Shown here: positions 7,680-7,991 of the stretch, in pieces
Layout: each line of letters begins with the position of its first letter
Numbering within the stretch: the first letter of the stretch is position 1
Assembly: GCA_022827165.1 (NCBI GenBank)
Contig: JAJDTN010000175.1
Location: 1 to 7,991, forward strand
Length of the DNA stretch: 7,991 bases
Direction of reading: 5' to 3'
Origin: Candidatus Latescibacterota bacterium
Lineage (GTDB): Bacteria > Latescibacterota > UBA2968 > UBA8231
Made by a program: the position numbers and the translations under genes
Notes under the pieces: generated by a model
Seen by the model: only the letters and a program-made list of their open reading frames with translations
What the model was told of the DNA's origin: nothing
Database searches by the model: none

Positions 7680-7838
7680 GTCGGCTCCTCTGCGGGTTTG
7701 GGGCGGGCCCTATGTTATGGCCCCGGCAGCGGAAGCGTCCATCCAGGAGCGGCCGGCAGCGGCCCGGGAGGCAGCGTGGGGCATCGACCGCCGCCGTGCG
7801 TTTGCCGTCCGGAGGACGAGCGGTTTTTCTATCGCCCC
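7680..7838. promoter_or_regulatory. Divergent spacer with short repeats
   Basis: This 159-base region lies between the leftward oxidoreductase operon and the rightward peptidase gene and must hold both promoters. On the minus strand, CATAAC in the A+T-rich patch 7710-7718 could be a -10 box, but no matching -35 is convincing. The patch is flanked by GGGCC (7705-7709) and GGCCC (7719-7723), an inverted repeat that could be an operator. A direct repeat lies next to it (see 7723-7762). No RNA gene or clear terminator is seen. Confidence 0.4.
7723..7762 (+). repeat. Direct repeat CCGGCAGCGG, two copies
   Basis: CCGGCAGCGG occurs exactly at 7723-7732 and 7753-7762, 30 bases apart start to start (about three helical turns), with a partial third GGCAGCG at 7770-7776. 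Such phasing fits regulator-binding iterons, but chance in G+C-rich DNA is possible. Confidence 0.35.
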
Positions 7839-7991
7839 ATGAGCGAAAGCATGCAGAGCATCGAAGAAGCCGTCGCCGCCGAGATCGAGGCGCGCTCCGA
7901 GGCCTGGGAGAACCTGCTCGTCCTGGCCGACGACATCGGCGTGCGCGTCGCCGGCAGCGAGGGGGAGGTCAGGGCCCGCGACTTCCTGCTG
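7839..7991 (+). CDS. N-terminus of a probable M28-family metallopeptidase (cut by window edge)
   Basis: Only 51 codons are present. They read MSESMQSIEEAVAAEIEARS and then LADDIGVRVAGSEGEVRARDFLL, which strongly resembles the opening of M28 (aminopeptidase Y/S-like) zinc peptidases, where 'lcd.iGpRlaGSpge.rAadyl' precedes the catalytic domain. The metal ligands lie outside the window, so the assignment rests on this segment alone. No signal peptide is visible, unlike many secreted M28 enzymes. The start is uncertain: ATG 7839 has no good Shine-Dalgarno at normal distance (GGAGGA at 7811-7816 is too far), ATG 7851 is equally poor, and GTG 7776 has GGGAGG four bases upstream but would add an unusual Pro/Cys-rich extension. 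It diverges from the oxidoreductase operon and may be functionally separate from it. Confidence 0.6.
   Translation, partial: MSESMQSIEEAVAAEIEARSEAWENLLVLADDIGVRVAGSEGEVRARDFLL

Overview
This is a gene-dense, very GC-rich window (hand counts of about 76% G+C over 4021-4200) with nine protein genes, two of them cut by the window edges. I see no rRNA, tRNA, CRISPR array or transposase. The content is typical of large, high-GC, uncultivated soil or marine/sponge-associated bacteria: two phytanoyl-CoA-type dioxygenases, an amidohydrolase_2 protein, a Gfo/Idh/MocA oxidoreductase, a cupin, a CoA-dependent semialdehyde dehydrogenase and an M28-like peptidase start. Lineages such as Latescibacterota or Poribacteria-like groups are known for many PhyH and Gfo/Idh paralogs. 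That taxonomic guess is inference from gene content only.

Layout. (1) Positions 1-2723, minus strand: an operon reading leftward, PhyH dioxygenase, amidohydrolase, beta-propeller protein. The first two genes overlap by 4 bases (GTGA) and the third follows after 34 bases. (2) Positions 2724-2860: a divergent control region with a recognisable promoter for the rightward genes. (3) Positions 2861-4757, plus strand: a small cupin (TTG start, strong Shine-Dalgarno) and an mmsA-type methylmalonate-semialdehyde dehydrogenase. (4) Positions 4809-5675, plus strand: a Sel1-repeat protein whose G+C and glutamine codon use differ sharply from its neighbours, suggesting recent acquisition. (5) Positions 5721-7679, minus strand: a Gfo/Idh/MocA oxidoreductase followed 15 bases later by a second PhyH dioxygenase, convergent with the Sel1 gene. 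(6) Positions 7680-7838: a divergent spacer with small repeats. (7) From 7839, plus strand: the N-terminus of an M28-like metallopeptidase running off the window.

How the genes may work together. Everything except the Sel1 protein and the peptidase looks like small-molecule catabolism. The dioxygenases would hydroxylate C-H bonds with Fe(II) and 2-oxoglutarate. The Gfo/Idh enzyme would oxidise or reduce a polyol or sugar-like substrate. The amidohydrolase would hydrolyse or decarboxylate. The MmsA-like enzyme would turn a semialdehyde into an acyl-CoA for central metabolism. The actual substrate cannot be read from the sequence. No transporter, regulator or complete known pathway, such as the rest of an inositol operon, is present. 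I did not find a clearly new defence or mobile system; the items most worth a second look are the foreign-looking Sel1 gene and the oxidoreductase with a non-canonical catalytic motif.
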